Assembly (NCBI GenBank): GCA_900759715.1
Contig: CAAEXF010000019.1
Location: 1 to 64,000 of the forward strand
DNA from: Clostridium_AM sp900759715
GTDB taxonomy: Bacteria > Bacillota > Clostridia > Clostridiales > Clostridiaceae
Reading direction: 5' to 3'
DNA length: 64,000 nt
Shown here: in pieces, positions 35,294 through 44,304 of the stretch
Numbering within the stretch: position 1 is the first letter of the stretch
Layout of the letters: the number at the start of each line of letters is the position of its first letter
Program-made: the position numbers and the translations under genes
Notes under the pieces: generated by a model
Seen by the model: the letters and a program-made list of their open reading frames with translations, nothing else
Told to the model about the DNA's origin: nothing
Databases searched by the model: none

Positions 35294-37354
35294 ATGGATA
35301 CATCACAGTATTTATCTATGTTTTTAGAAGAATCTATGGACAACCTACAAACATTAAATGATTCATTGCTTCAACTGGAACAGGAGCCAAATGATATAGA
35401 TAAGCTAAACGAAATATTTAGAGTAGCTCACACTATCAAAGGAATGGCAGCTACAATGGGATTCAATGAAATGGCAGAGTTAACTCATAAAATGGAAGAT
35501 GTTTTATCAGAGTTTAGAGAAGGGCATCTAAAAGTTACTCAAAAGGTTGTTACCGTGTTATTTAAATGTCTTGACACTCTTGAACAGATGGTAAACAATA
35601 TATCTGATGGAGTTAATGAACAGATTCAAATTGAAGAAATAATAAAAGAGCTTGAATCTATAACAGAAGGAAAAATAGAGGATGTAGAAACTAAAGAGAT
35701 TCTTCAAGAAGAACAAAATGAAGAAGATTCTGATTTAGATTCTCCTATAGAATTAAATGAATATGATATAAATATAGTCAAGCAGGCAGAAGACAGAGGG
35801 TATAACTCATATCAAATAAAAATACTATTGAGTAAAGATACCTTATTAAAATCTGCAAGAGCATTTTTAATATTTAAGAGCCTTGAGGAATGCGGTGAAA
35901 TAATAAAATCTATTCCTGGTGCAGAAGATATAGAAAATGAAAACTTTGACTTTGAAATAGATTTAGTATTTCTTTCAACAAAGAAAAAGGAAGAAATATA
36001 TGAGATTTTAATGAATATATCTGAAGTAGAAAAAGTTATAGTCGATAATGTAGATGTAAAGGCAGAAAAAGCGAAGAAGCTTGTAGAAGATCAGTTAAAA
36101 GTAGAAGAGGTAAAAGTTAAGGCTGTAGTAAAGGAAGCTGAGATTATAGAGCCAAAACCGGCTGTAGATACAGCAAGGTCAAAAACTAATAATACTAAGA
36201 CTGCTCAAAAAGAAGTTCATAAGAAAACACATCAATCTGTAAGAGTTGACTTAGATAGATTGGATAAGTTTATGAACATGGTATCTGAACTAGTTATCCA
36301 TAGAACAAGATTAGAACAGATAAGCAGCAGCTATAGACTTAATGAACTAAATGAAACTTTAGAACAGGTTGCAAGAACTACTTCTGATCTTCAAGATTTA
36401 GTTATGAAAATAAGAATGCTTCCATTGGATACAGTGTTTAATAGATTCCCAAGAATGATAAGGGATTTATCCGTAGAGCTTGGAAAGGAAATGGAACTTG
36501 TAATCCAAGGTGCAGATACAGAACTTGATAGAACTGTAATAGATGAAATAGGAGAACCTCTTATTCATTTAATAAGAAATGCTGCAGACCATGGCATAGA
36601 GTCAAAAGAAGAGAGAATGTCAAAGGGAAAGGACTCTATAGGAAAAATAAGATTAATAGCTTACCAAGAAGGTACAAAGGCTGTAATTAAGGTTGAAGAT
36701 GATGGAGCTGGAATACCAGTAGAGAAAGTAAGAGCAAAGGCAGAAAGATTAGGAATAAGTACAGATGGTATGTCCGATAACGACATAAGAAATCTGATAT
36801 TTATGCAGGGATTTAGTACAAATGAGCAGGTAACAGATATCTCCGGTAGGGGAGTTGGAATGGATGTTGTAAAGACAAAAATATCAGCTCTTGGTGGAAC
36901 TGTAGATGTAATAAGTGAAAAGGATAAGGGCTCAACATTTATAATAAGACTTCCATTAACGCTTCAAATTATCCAAGCACTACTTGTAAAAGTAGGAGAA
37001 GAAACTATGGCTATATCCTTAGGATACATTGACAGAGTTATTGACTATAGTGATGATTTAGTAAAGAGAACTAATAACAAAGAAGTTATAATTCATAATG
37101 GAAATGTAATACCACTAATAAGACTTCATAAGAGATTAGATCTTGAAAAATCCTCTGCTCAGAAAAATTATATAGTTATAGTTAAAGTTGGAGAAAAAAC
37201 TGTAGGTCTTATGGTTGATGGATTATTTGGACAAAAAGAAATTGTTATAAAGCCACTTGGAAAGACATTACAAGGGTTAAAAGAATATATAGGAGCAACA
37301 ATATTGGGAGATGGGCTTGTAACATTAATATTAGATGTTGCTGCTCTAATATAA
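35294..37354 (+). CDS. cheA: Chemotaxis histidine kinase CheA
   Basis: The 686-aa central kinase of chemotaxis. The P1 HPt domain has phospho-acceptor His46 in FRVAHTIKGMAATMG. The CheY-binding P2 region is about 155-265 with a charged linker (VKAVVKEAEIIEPKP). P3 dimerisation has VDLDRLDKFMNMVSELVIHR. The P4 ATPase has HLIRNAADHGIE, DDGAGI and SGRGVGMDVVKTKI. The P5 CheW-like end is LVKVGEETMAISLGYIDRVI. It phosphorylates CheY and CheB. AAGGAGGG ribosome site; 15 bp after cheR. Confidence 0.96.
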   Translation: MDTSQYLSMFLEESMDNLQTLNDSLLQLEQEPNDIDKLNEIFRVAHTIKGMAATMGFNEMAELTHKMEDVLSEFREGHLKVTQKVVTVLFKCLDTLEQMVNNISDGVNEQIQIEEIIKELESITEGKIEDVETKEILQEEQNEEDSDLDSPIELNEYDINIVKQAEDRGYNSYQIKILLSKDTLLKSARAFLIFKSLEECGEIIKSIPGAEDIENENFDFEIDLVFLSTKKKEEIYEILMNISEVEKVIVDNVDVKAEKAKKLVEDQLKVEEVKVKAVVKEAEIIEPKPAVDTARSKTNNTKTAQKEVHKKTHQSVRVDLDRLDKFMNMVSELVIHRTRLEQISSSYRLNELNETLEQVARTTSDLQDLVMKIRMLPLDTVFNRFPRMIRDLSVELGKEMELVIQGADTELDRTVIDEIGEPLIHLIRNAADHGIESKEERMSKGKDSIGKIRLIAYQEGTKAVIKVEDDGAGIPVEKVRAKAERLGISTDGMSDNDIRNLIFMQGFSTNEQVTDISGRGVGMDVVKTKISALGGTVDVISEKDKGSTFIIRLPLTLQIIQALLVKVGEETMAISLGYIDRVIDYSDDLVKRTNNKEVIIHNGNVIPLIRLHKRLDLEKSSAQKNYIVIVKVGEKTVGLMVDGLFGQKEIVIKPLGKTLQGLKEYIGATILGDGLVTLILDVAALI

Positions 37355-37367
37355 GGAGGTAAAAATA

Positions 37368-37967
37368 ATGACCTATCAGGATCTTACTCCGATGCAGCTT
37401 GATGCATTAAGAGAAGTAGGAAATATAGGCACAGGTAATGCAGCTACATCTCTATCACAGTTAGTAAATAATAAGATAGATATGACAGTGCCTGCAATAA
37501 ATATAGTACCTTTTGATGATATTTTCTCCAGTATAGGAGGAGATGAAATAGTTGTAGGCGTTATTGTAAGGGTACTAGGAGAAACTCCTGGAAATATATT
37601 ATTTGTCTTTGACAAAGAAACTGCCTTAAAGTTAGTTGAAACTTTGACAGGCCAAAAAGAAGAGTATCTAAGTGAAATGGGTAACTCAGTTGTACAAGAG
37701 ATAGGAAATATAGTTTCAAGTTCATATATGAACGCAATTGCAAAATTTACTGGGTTATGCATAACACCTTCAGTTCCGGCAGTTACATATGATATGCTTG
37801 GAGCTATACTTTCTACAACTTTTATTGAATCAGGACAATTTGATGACTATGTACTTGACATAGAAACTATGTTTGTACAAGATAATGAACAAATTAAAGG
37901 ACATTTTTATTATGTACCAATGCCTGGTTCTCTAGAAAAAATATTAAGTACATTAGGCGTATTTTAA
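37368..37967 (+). CDS. cheC: CheY-P phosphatase CheC
   Basis: A 199-aa CheC with two phosphatase centres of the E-x2-N pattern: LREVGNIGTGNAATSL with downstream P in MTVPAIN, and VVQEIGNIVSSSYMNA with TPSVP. It dephosphorylates CheY-P and acts with CheD in adaptation. Strong AAGGAGG site 13 bp after cheA. Confidence 0.93.
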   Translation: MTYQDLTPMQLDALREVGNIGTGNAATSLSQLVNNKIDMTVPAINIVPFDDIFSSIGGDEIVVGVIVRVLGETPGNILFVFDKETALKLVETLTGQKEEYLSEMGNSVVQEIGNIVSSSYMNAIAKFTGLCITPSVPAVTYDMLGAILSTTFIESGQFDDYVLDIETMFVQDNEQIKGHFYYVPMPGSLEKILSTLGVF

Positions 37968-38002
37968 TAACATTAGGAGTAAATAAATTTGGAGGGAATA
38001 AA

Positions 38003-38362
38003 ATGGCAAAAATATTGATTGTTGACGATGCTGCTTTTATGAGAATGATGATAAAGGATATATTAGAAAAGAATGGTTTCCAAATAGTTGGAGAAGCAAA
38101 TAACGGACTAAAAGCTGTAGAACTATATAAAAAGGAAAAACCAGACGTGGTAACTATGGACATAACTATGCCAGATATGGATGGTATAGAGGCGGTAAAG
38201 GAAATAAAAGCTTTTGACCCAGCTGCAAAAATAATAATGTGTTCAGCTATGGGACAGCAGACAATGGTTATGGATGCAATAAAAGCTGGAGCTAGAGATT
38301 TCATAGTAAAACCATTCCAACCAGACAGAGTATTAGAAGCAATTAAAAAAATCACAGGATAG
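38003..38362 (+). CDS. cheY: Chemotaxis response regulator CheY
   Basis: A 119-aa single receiver domain: acidic pocket VDDAAF (Asp8, Asp9), phospho-acceptor Asp53 in TMDITMPDMDG, Ser/Thr switch in MCSAMGQQ and Lys in FIVKPFQ. CheY-P binds FliM and FliY at the motor switch; those genes follow shortly. A weak hairpin after the stop may reduce read-through to cheW. Confidence 0.96.
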   Translation: MAKILIVDDAAFMRMMIKDILEKNGFQIVGEANNGLKAVELYKKEKPDVVTMDITMPDMDGIEAVKEIKAFDPAAKIIMCSAMGQQTMVMDAIKAGARDFIVKPFQPDRVLEAIKKITG

Positions 38363-38386
38363 AAAAGGCCCTTAGGGCTTTTTTAT
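38363..38386 (+). terminator. Weak terminator after cheY
   Basis: AAGGCCC pairs with GGGCTT over loop TTA (with one bulged G), followed by TTTT. It lies directly behind the cheY stop in an otherwise continuous operon, so it is probably an attenuating rather than a complete terminator. Confidence 0.65.
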
Positions 38387-38495
38387 CCATTGAGTTTTAA
38401 TAAAAAGTTTAATAGAAGAAAAATAAATATTAAACTTTTATGAAATTTTGCTAAAGATATCAAAAATTCTTACGAAAATAGTTGGAGGTGCAACC

Positions 38496-38894
38496 ATGCA
38501 GGTTGTTATATTTAAATTAAATGAAGAACAGTTTGCAGTGGAAACTGGAAAAGTTCAGAGTATAAATGATGCTATGGAAATAACAAAAGTTCCAAAGGCA
38601 CCAGCTCATATAAAAGGTCTTATAAATTTAAGAGGAAATGTAATTTCACTTTTAGATATAAACCTTTTACTAGGTACTCCAAAACAAGATGAAAAGCAAA
38701 ATAATATTATTATACTTGAAATGGAAGATGAATTAGTTGGTATAACAGTTGATCAAGTAGATGAAGTTTTAGATGTTGAAGAAGAATTAATAGAAAAAGT
38801 TAATGATGGAAAGAAAGCATATATTGAAGGGGTTATAAATTTTAAGGATAGAATAGTAACACTAATAGATATAGATAAACTTCTTTCCAATTAA
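38496..38894 (+). CDS. cheW: Chemotaxis coupling protein CheW (second copy)
   Basis: A 132-aa CheW domain (VVIFKLNEEQFAVETGKVQSI, KVPKAPAHIKGLINLRGNVISLLDIN, GITVDQVDEVLDV, FKDRIVTLIDIDKLL). It is shorter than the 32354 copy and diverged from it. ATG 38496 has TTGGAGGTG upstream; earlier in-frame ATG/TTG codons are in the leader. It precedes fliM by 34 bp. Confidence 0.92.
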   Translation: MQVVIFKLNEEQFAVETGKVQSINDAMEITKVPKAPAHIKGLINLRGNVISLLDINLLLGTPKQDEKQNNIIILEMEDELVGITVDQVDEVLDVEEELIEKVNDGKKAYIEGVINFKDRIVTLIDIDKLLSN

Positions 38895-38928
38895 AATTTG
38901 CACTAGCATTTAGAAATGAGGGGAAACT

Positions 38929-39924
38929 ATGGCAGACGTATTGTCACAGAGTGAGATTGATGCCCTTTTAGCTGCCTTATCAGCTGGAGAGCTTTCTCCA
39001 GATGAAATGCCCAAAGAAGAAGATAAGCAAAAAGTAAAACCATATGATTTTAGAAGTCCTCAAAAGTTTTCCAAGGATCATATAAGGACTTTAGAACTTA
39101 TTCATGACAACTACGCTAGAATAATTTCAAACTATTTAACTGCCCAAGTTAGAAATAATGTAAAAGTAAAGATAGAGTCTGTACAGCAAATAACCTATGA
39201 AGAATTTATTCATTCAGTACCAAATCCAACTATATTGACGGTATTTAAAATGCCTCCTTTAAATGGATCTGTATTATTTGAAACAAACCCTCAATTTGTA
39301 TTTCAAGTAATAGATGTACTGCTTGGAGGAAATGGAATTGGAAAGTTCAAAAATAGGGATTTTACGGATATTGATAAAAACATTATAAAGGTTGTAAATT
39401 CAGGACTCATATCTAATCTAAGGCTTGCCTGGGAGGATGTACTAGAAGTTCATCCGGAAATAGAAGGGCTTGAAACAAATCCTGCTCTTAACCAAACTTT
39501 AGCACCAAATGAGCCGGTAGCATTAATTACTTTCTCAGTTGAAATGGGCAAGAGTAGTACTTTTATAAACATTTGTATACCATATTTAAGCATTGAAAAA
39601 GTGCTGGATAAATTAGTTGTTCAATACTGGTTCCAAGAAAGTGATGAAGATGTACTGCAGGAATCAAGAGATAAATTAAGAGAAAGACTTAATATAGTTA
39701 ATATAAAACTAACTGCTGTTCTTGGAAGGGCACAAATTACTGTAAATGAATTTTTAAGGCTTGGTGTAGGTGATGTAGTAACGCTTAATGAAAAAACTAG
39801 CAGTCCTATTAAATTAGTGGTGGAAGATGAACCATATTACTACGGTAAGCCAGGAATATTGGGCAAAAATATGGGTGTTCAGATACTAGATATTATAGAT
39901 AAGGATGTGGAAAATTATGGGTAA
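38929..39924 (+). CDS. fliM: Flagellar motor switch protein FliM
   Basis: The 331-aa C-ring protein. The N-terminal CheY-P-binding peptide is LSQSEIDALLAAL, followed by the middle domain (YDFRSPQKFSKDHIRTLELIHDNYARI ... GG-motif LLGGNGIGK) and the C-terminal SpoA domain (LTAVLGRAQITVNEFLRLGVGDVVTL). It sets rotation bias on CheY-P binding. Its last 8 nt overlap the fliY start. Confidence 0.96.
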   Translation: MADVLSQSEIDALLAALSAGELSPDEMPKEEDKQKVKPYDFRSPQKFSKDHIRTLELIHDNYARIISNYLTAQVRNNVKVKIESVQQITYEEFIHSVPNPTILTVFKMPPLNGSVLFETNPQFVFQVIDVLLGGNGIGKFKNRDFTDIDKNIIKVVNSGLISNLRLAWEDVLEVHPEIEGLETNPALNQTLAPNEPVALITFSVEMGKSSTFINICIPYLSIEKVLDKLVVQYWFQESDEDVLQESRDKLRERLNIVNIKLTAVLGRAQITVNEFLRLGVGDVVTLNEKTSSPIKLVVEDEPYYYGKPGILGKNMGVQILDIIDKDVENYG

Positions 39925-41107
39925 TGGGTTTCTTTCACAGGAAGAAATAGATGCACTTTTAAATGGAGGAGATACGCAATCCAGCCCATCAGAAGAGCAG
40001 TCAATGCCTGAACTATCGGATGTGGAGAAGGATTTGCTTGGAGAGATAGGAAATATATCTATGGGATCAGCCTCCACTGCACTTTCTACAATTATAGGTC
40101 AACAAGTAAATATAACTACACCAGTAGTAACTTTAACAAGATTAAAGGATTTAAAGGATGGATTTGAAGTTCCTAATATTGCTTTAGAGGTCAAATACAC
40201 TAGTGGTATAGTTGGAGAAAATCTTCTTGTAATGAAGTTAACTGATGCTGCTGTCATTGCCAATCTAATGATGGGTGGAGATGGAATAATTTCTGATGGT
40301 ATATCAGATCTTTCAGAGATAGAATTGAGTGCAGTATCTGAAGCAATGAATCAGATGATAGGATCAGCAGCTACATCTATGGCAACTATGTTCATGAGAG
40401 AAGTAAATATATCACCACCATTATCAACAATTTGGAATGATTTAACTTCTCCTTTATCACAGCATATTTCAGAAGATGAAGTAATTGTGAAAGTATCATT
40501 TTCTCTAGCTATAGGCGATCTTGTAGATAGTCATATAATGCAGTTGTTGCCAGTAGCTACGGCTAAAAAAATAGTTTCAATAATGATGGGGCAGGAAGAA
40601 CCTGAGGCACAGACTACAATGCAGCAATCTGAACCACAAAGTGTTGTTCAGCCGCAAAGTGTACAATCTAAACCTCAGCATTCTGAACCTGAGATACAGT
40701 ATATGCAGCCTGAACCACAAGCGGCATATGATGGATCTTACGATATATATGAAAAACCTGCAGAGGTACCTAAGCAACCTGCTGTGGAAGTACATAAAGC
40801 AACATTCCAGCCTCTAGCACAGGCACCAGCAAATGCAGGTATGCCTAAAAATATAGATTTAATATTAGATGTACCTCTTGAAATATCTGTTGTTCTTGGA
40901 CGTACAAAAAAGAATATAAAGGATATATTAAATCTTGGAACAGGGTCTCTCATAGAGCTTGACAAATTAGCAGAAGAACCTGTGGAAATACTTGTAAATG
41001 GCAAAAAAGTTGCTTACGGTGAAGTTGTTGTAGTTGATGAAAATTTTGGTGTAAGAATTACGAGCATAGTAAGTAGTGAAGACAGAATTAAATCATTAGG
41101 AAGATAA
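39917..41107 (+). CDS. fliY: Flagellar motor switch phosphatase FliY
   Basis: A 396-aa fused switch protein. An N-terminal CheY-P-binding peptide (LSQEEIDALLNGG) is followed by a CheC-like phosphatase domain (GEIGNISMGSASTALS; EAMNQMIGSAATSM). A Gln/Pro-rich linker of about 85 residues (roughly 225-305) leads to a SpoA domain (LEISVVLGRTKKNIKDILNLGTGSLIELD). It replaces FliN and removes phosphate from CheY-P at the motor, as in Bacillus. Start: ATG 39917 or in-frame ATG 39905; the former puts the conserved peptide right at the N-terminus. Confidence 0.93.
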   Translation: MGNGFLSQEEIDALLNGGDTQSSPSEEQSMPELSDVEKDLLGEIGNISMGSASTALSTIIGQQVNITTPVVTLTRLKDLKDGFEVPNIALEVKYTSGIVGENLLVMKLTDAAVIANLMMGGDGIISDGISDLSEIELSAVSEAMNQMIGSAATSMATMFMREVNISPPLSTIWNDLTSPLSQHISEDEVIVKVSFSLAIGDLVDSHIMQLLPVATAKKIVSIMMGQEEPEAQTTMQQSEPQSVVQPQSVQSKPQHSEPEIQYMQPEPQAAYDGSYDIYEKPAEVPKQPAVEVHKATFQPLAQAPANAGMPKNIDLILDVPLEISVVLGRTKKNIKDILNLGTGSLIELDKLAEEPVEILVNGKKVAYGEVVVVDENFGVRITSIVSSEDRIKSLGR

Positions 41108-41136
41108 AACAGCCTTAAACTGGGCTGTTTTTATTT
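41106..41136 (+). terminator. Terminator after fliY
   Basis: AAAACAGCC (41106-41114) pairs perfectly with GGCTGTTTT (41123-41131), then TTATTTAT. It closes the chemotaxis/switch transcript. Confidence 0.85.
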
Positions 41137-41445
41137 ATAGGGTTATAAGCCCGAAAGTTAACTTATACCCCGGGCTATGTTTCCAAGCTTCAGTCCGTTA
41201 AAAACTTTTAGTCAGTCTAAAGCTTGTATTTTAGACGACCTAAGAACCTTCGAGAAACTCGCTATGCTCAGTCGGACCAACTTATCAATTCGCATTGATA
41301 AGTCGCTCGTGAAAAGCCATTTAGGCTTTTCAACAACTCGAAGGTGCTAAGGTTGTCTTAAAACCCTTCACTAAGATTGACACAAAGTTTTTAAATCTAC
41401 CTTCAGCTTTGGAAACATATCCCTTTGTATAAGTTAACTTTCTAG
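41137..41445. repeat. Large nested palindromic element between fliY and flgM
   Basis: About 300 bp without a reading frame. A perfect 16-bp outer pair is GAAAGTTAACTTATAC (41153-41168) with 41427-41442. The next shell is GCTATGTTTCCAA...TTGGAAACATATCC. An inner pair is GACGACCTAAGAACCTTCGAG with CTCGAAGGTGCTAAGGTTGTC (few mismatches). It contains two local hairpins, ACTTATCAA-TTCGCA-TTGATAAGT (about 41280-41303) and GAAAAGCC-ATTTA-GGCTTTTC (41311-41331). GC content is higher than the surroundings. It resembles a structured RNA or a palindromic non-autonomous mobile element. Confidence 0.65.
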
Positions 41446-41496
41446 TTAGTTTCTCTATATTTAAAGCCCAAATTTAGTATAGTTCATATTTATATT

Positions 41497-41546
41497 AAAA
41501 TAGGCAAAAATCAGGCATTTTGACCCCAAAATGGCCTATTTTCTTT
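41497..41546 (+). terminator. Long hairpin terminator upstream of flgM promoter
   Basis: AAAATAGGC (41497-41505) pairs with GCCTATTTT (41534-41542). Inside, CATTTT/AAAATG pair over loop GACCCC. A T-rich tail follows. It insulates the flgM operon from upstream transcription. Confidence 0.7.
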
Positions 41547-41559
41547 TGTTTTTAGGGTA

Positions 41560-41586
41560 TAAATATTATATATATATATTCGATAA
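41560..41586 (+). promoter_or_regulatory. Sigma-28 promoter of the flgM operon
   Basis: TAAA (41560-41563), exactly 15 nt, then TTCGATAA (41579-41586), fitting the flagellar sigma-28 consensus TAAA-N15-GCCGATAA. It is 55 bp before flgM. Confidence 0.8.
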
Positions 41587-41640
41587 TACTAATAATAAGA
41601 AGATAATAAGTTGTTCAAAATACGTTAGGAGTGTATTGAT

Positions 41641-41916
41641 ATGAAGATCAATGGAGTTGATCCAAGTAAAATGATAAAGCTTTACTCAAATGCAAAGCAG
41701 AGCGTGGAGAAAACAGATAAGGTGAAGAAAAGTGATTCAATACAGATATCATCTTTAGGAAAGAGTTTAAGCACATATTCACCAGATGGTAACTTGGTAA
41801 ATTCAAAGGGAAAAATAGAAAAAATAAAAAATGAAATAGCAAGTGGTACTTACAAAAGAGATTCAAAACTTGTAGCAGCAAAAATTCTTGAAGAGATAAA
41901 GAAAAAATCGGAATAG
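41641..41916 (+). CDS. flgM: Anti-sigma-28 factor FlgM
   Basis: A 91-aa FlgM. It begins MKINGVDPSKM, has the basic linker KTDKVKKSDSIQIS shared by the family, and C-terminal sigma-binding helices (KIEKIKNEIASGTYKRDSKLVAAKILEEI). It holds sigma-28 inactive until the hook is complete and FlgM is exported. It is read from the sigma-28 promoter at 41560, giving negative feedback, and is followed by flgN after 19 bp. Confidence 0.92.
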   Translation: MKINGVDPSKMIKLYSNAKQSVEKTDKVKKSDSIQISSLGKSLSTYSPDGNLVNSKGKIEKIKNEIASGTYKRDSKLVAAKILEEIKKKSE

Positions 41917-41935
41917 ATTAAGTTGGAGGTGTGGA

Positions 41936-42343
41936 ATGACTGCTGAGTTAAACAAAATAATATTGGAAGAGCATAAAGCATTAAAAATATTGCTTGAAGT
42001 ATTAGATGAGCAGTTTGAATACCTTACAAAAAGAGATGTGTTTTCCTTAGATAAGGTATCACATAAGCTTCATGAGTGCAGTGTAAAAGTAGCCCATCTA
42101 GAGATGGAAAGAAGGAAGTTAACTGACGGTGAAGCTATGAGCAAAATCATAGAGCAAGTAAAGGATGAAGAGCTAGAGAATAACTACAGAAATATAGTAA
42201 AACTTTTAGAGGAAATACAGCTTCAAAAAGAAACAAATGACATGCTGATAAGACAAGGTTTAGGATTCACAACGCAGATGTTAAATGTCCTAAACCCTGA
42301 TAAATGTCCGAAGACCTATAATTCCTATGGAAAGAGAAGATAA
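41936..42343 (+). CDS. flgN: Flagellar export chaperone FlgN
   Basis: A 135-aa helical protein with the FlgN pattern (LNKIILEEHKALKILLEVLDEQFEYLTKRDVFSL ... IVKLLEEIQLQKETNDMLIRQGLGFTTQMLNVL). It keeps the hook-filament junction proteins FlgK and FlgL, encoded directly downstream, competent for export. Strong GGAGGTG site. Confidence 0.87.
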   Translation: MTAELNKIILEEHKALKILLEVLDEQFEYLTKRDVFSLDKVSHKLHECSVKVAHLEMERRKLTDGEAMSKIIEQVKDEELENNYRNIVKLLEEIQLQKETNDMLIRQGLGFTTQMLNVLNPDKCPKTYNSYGKRR

Positions 42344-42355
42344 GGAGATGAGATA

Positions 42356-44290
42356 ATGTCCGGTTTATTTGGGACTTTTAATATATCAACTAGAGGATTG
42401 TTTGCTCAGCAAAAAGCAATAGACGTAACCTCTCACAATATAGCAAATGCTAATACAGAAGGATACTCAAGGCAAAGGGCTACTTTTCAAACCTCTAGGC
42501 CTTTTCCTATGCCTAGTTTAAATAATGCAGTAGGACCAGGACAATTAGGTACAGGTGTTGACGTTGCATCTATTGATAGAATAAGAAATAGTTTTCTTGA
42601 CTATCAAGTAAGAGTGGAAATGGGAATAAATGGTCAATTTACAGGCAGAGATAAGTTCTTAAGTGAAATAGAAAATATAATGAATGAGCCTACAGATACA
42701 GGTATATCTAGCTTAATTGGTAAGTTTTTTGATTCGTGGAATACTTTGGGAACTTCTGCAAGTAAACCTGATGCAAAGTCTATAGTAGCACAGCAATCAC
42801 TAGCGCTTGCTAATGAGTTAAATCATAGCTATACAGAGCTTGAAAGCCTTAAAAAAAATACTCAAACAGTTATAAAGGATACTGTATTTGATATAAATAG
42901 CATAATAACACAGGTAAATCAAATTAATCAGCAAATAGCGCAAGTTAAGGTAGCAGGAAATAACCCAAATGATTTAATGGATAGAAGAGATCTTTTATTA
43001 GACCAATTAAGTTCTAAGTTTGGCATTAAGGTAGATAAAAGAGCTTTTGATGCTTATGATGTAACTACATCTAATGAATCTAAGTATGCTGATGCAGGAG
43101 ACAATGGAATGCCACCTATGGCAGCTGACGGTAAAACACCGTTAAACTTAGTACAAGCTATTAAGCCTGAGGATACTTGCAGGTTCTCATATATAGACAG
43201 TATTGTTAAGGATGGTTCATCAGAAGAAAAGTTTGATGGTGCTGGAGCCTATACAATTACCTATTATAAAAATGGTGATAAGACTACAGATGCCAATAAA
43301 GTAACAGTAAAAGTTAATATTGCAGATACAGGTGCTAAAGGAGATGCAAACTATGTAAGTGCTGAAGACAAGTTTAAGCAGCTAAGTGAATGTAGAGTTC
43401 TTTGGGCTAACAACAATGGAGTGGCGTTAAAGGTTGATGGAAACGGTAAAGTAACTAGTACTAAAGATGGAGATAACTTAGCTAAGTCAGATACGCCTCT
43501 AGAAGTGGATTTTGAAAATTTAGCATTATTTAAGGCTCCTTCTGGTGAATTAAAAGGGTATATGTCAGTTCAGAAAGATATAGATACCTATGAAGGACAA
43601 CTAAATAAATTTGCAAAAGCATTGGCGCTTTCAGTAAATGCCATAATGAGCCAAGGCTTAGACCCATCAAAAGATAGTGCTACAGATATAAATAACTTTT
43701 TTGTAAATGCAGATGCTGCAAAAAAAGGAGTTTATACTGGAGATGTTGCAGGTATAACTGCCGCAGAAAAAGAGATTACTGCTGCCAATATTACAGTGAA
43801 TGATGCAATATTAAAAAATCCTACGTTAATAAAATCCGCAGCACAATACGATGCTAGTGGTAACCCAATAGGAGAAAGTGATGGAGCAAGAGCTTTAGCA
43901 GTTGAAATGCTTAGAGATAGCTTGATGAAAATACAAGATATAAGTCCTGAATCTACAAGAACGGATTTTTTGAAAAATAACTTTAGTAAAGATCCAAAGT
44001 TAAATATATCTGTAATAACAAATGCTACTGGCGGCATGACACTAGATAGTTATTTTAAAGATACAGTAAATAGGCTTGGCATTCAAGAACAAGAAGCTAG
44101 AAGAATGGTAACAAATCAAGCTAAAATGCTGGCAGGCTTTCAAGAATCAAGAGACTCTATATCAGGAGTATCCCTTGATGAAGAAATGGCCAATCTTGTT
44201 CAGTTTCAGCACTGCTATCAAGCAAATGCAAAGATTATATCAACAGTAGACCAGTTACTTGATGTAGTAGTAAATGGACTTAGAAGATAA
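42356..44290 (+). CDS. flgK: Flagellar hook-associated protein 1 (FlgK)
   Basis: The 644-aa hook-filament junction protein. It has a conserved N-terminus (FGTFNISTRGLFAQQKAIDVTSHNIANANTEGYSRQRA) and C-terminus (SGVSLDEEMANLVQFQHCYQANAKIISTVDQLLD), with a variable exposed middle (about 225-500). Somewhat longer than the usual 450-600 aa. It is exported by the flagellar type III system, with FlgN as chaperone. 12 bp after flgN. Confidence 0.94.
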   Translation: MSGLFGTFNISTRGLFAQQKAIDVTSHNIANANTEGYSRQRATFQTSRPFPMPSLNNAVGPGQLGTGVDVASIDRIRNSFLDYQVRVEMGINGQFTGRDKFLSEIENIMNEPTDTGISSLIGKFFDSWNTLGTSASKPDAKSIVAQQSLALANELNHSYTELESLKKNTQTVIKDTVFDINSIITQVNQINQQIAQVKVAGNNPNDLMDRRDLLLDQLSSKFGIKVDKRAFDAYDVTTSNESKYADAGDNGMPPMAADGKTPLNLVQAIKPEDTCRFSYIDSIVKDGSSEEKFDGAGAYTITYYKNGDKTTDANKVTVKVNIADTGAKGDANYVSAEDKFKQLSECRVLWANNNGVALKVDGNGKVTSTKDGDNLAKSDTPLEVDFENLALFKAPSGELKGYMSVQKDIDTYEGQLNKFAKALALSVNAIMSQGLDPSKDSATDINNFFVNADAAKKGVYTGDVAGITAAEKEITAANITVNDAILKNPTLIKSAAQYDASGNPIGESDGARALAVEMLRDSLMKIQDISPESTRTDFLKNNFSKDPKLNISVITNATGGMTLDSYFKDTVNRLGIQEQEARRMVTNQAKMLAGFQESRDSISGVSLDEEMANLVQFQHCYQANAKIISTVDQLLDVVVNGLRR

Positions 44291-44304
44291 AGAGGTGATA
44301 AAAG

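Noticed and set aside
40600..40830. Tandem DNA repeat in fliY
   Set aside because: The Gln/Pro-rich stretch is a low-complexity protein linker without a regular DNA period.
41137..41445. Insertion sequence
   Set aside because: It has long inverted repeats but is only about 300 bp with no transposase reading frame and no obvious target-site duplication.
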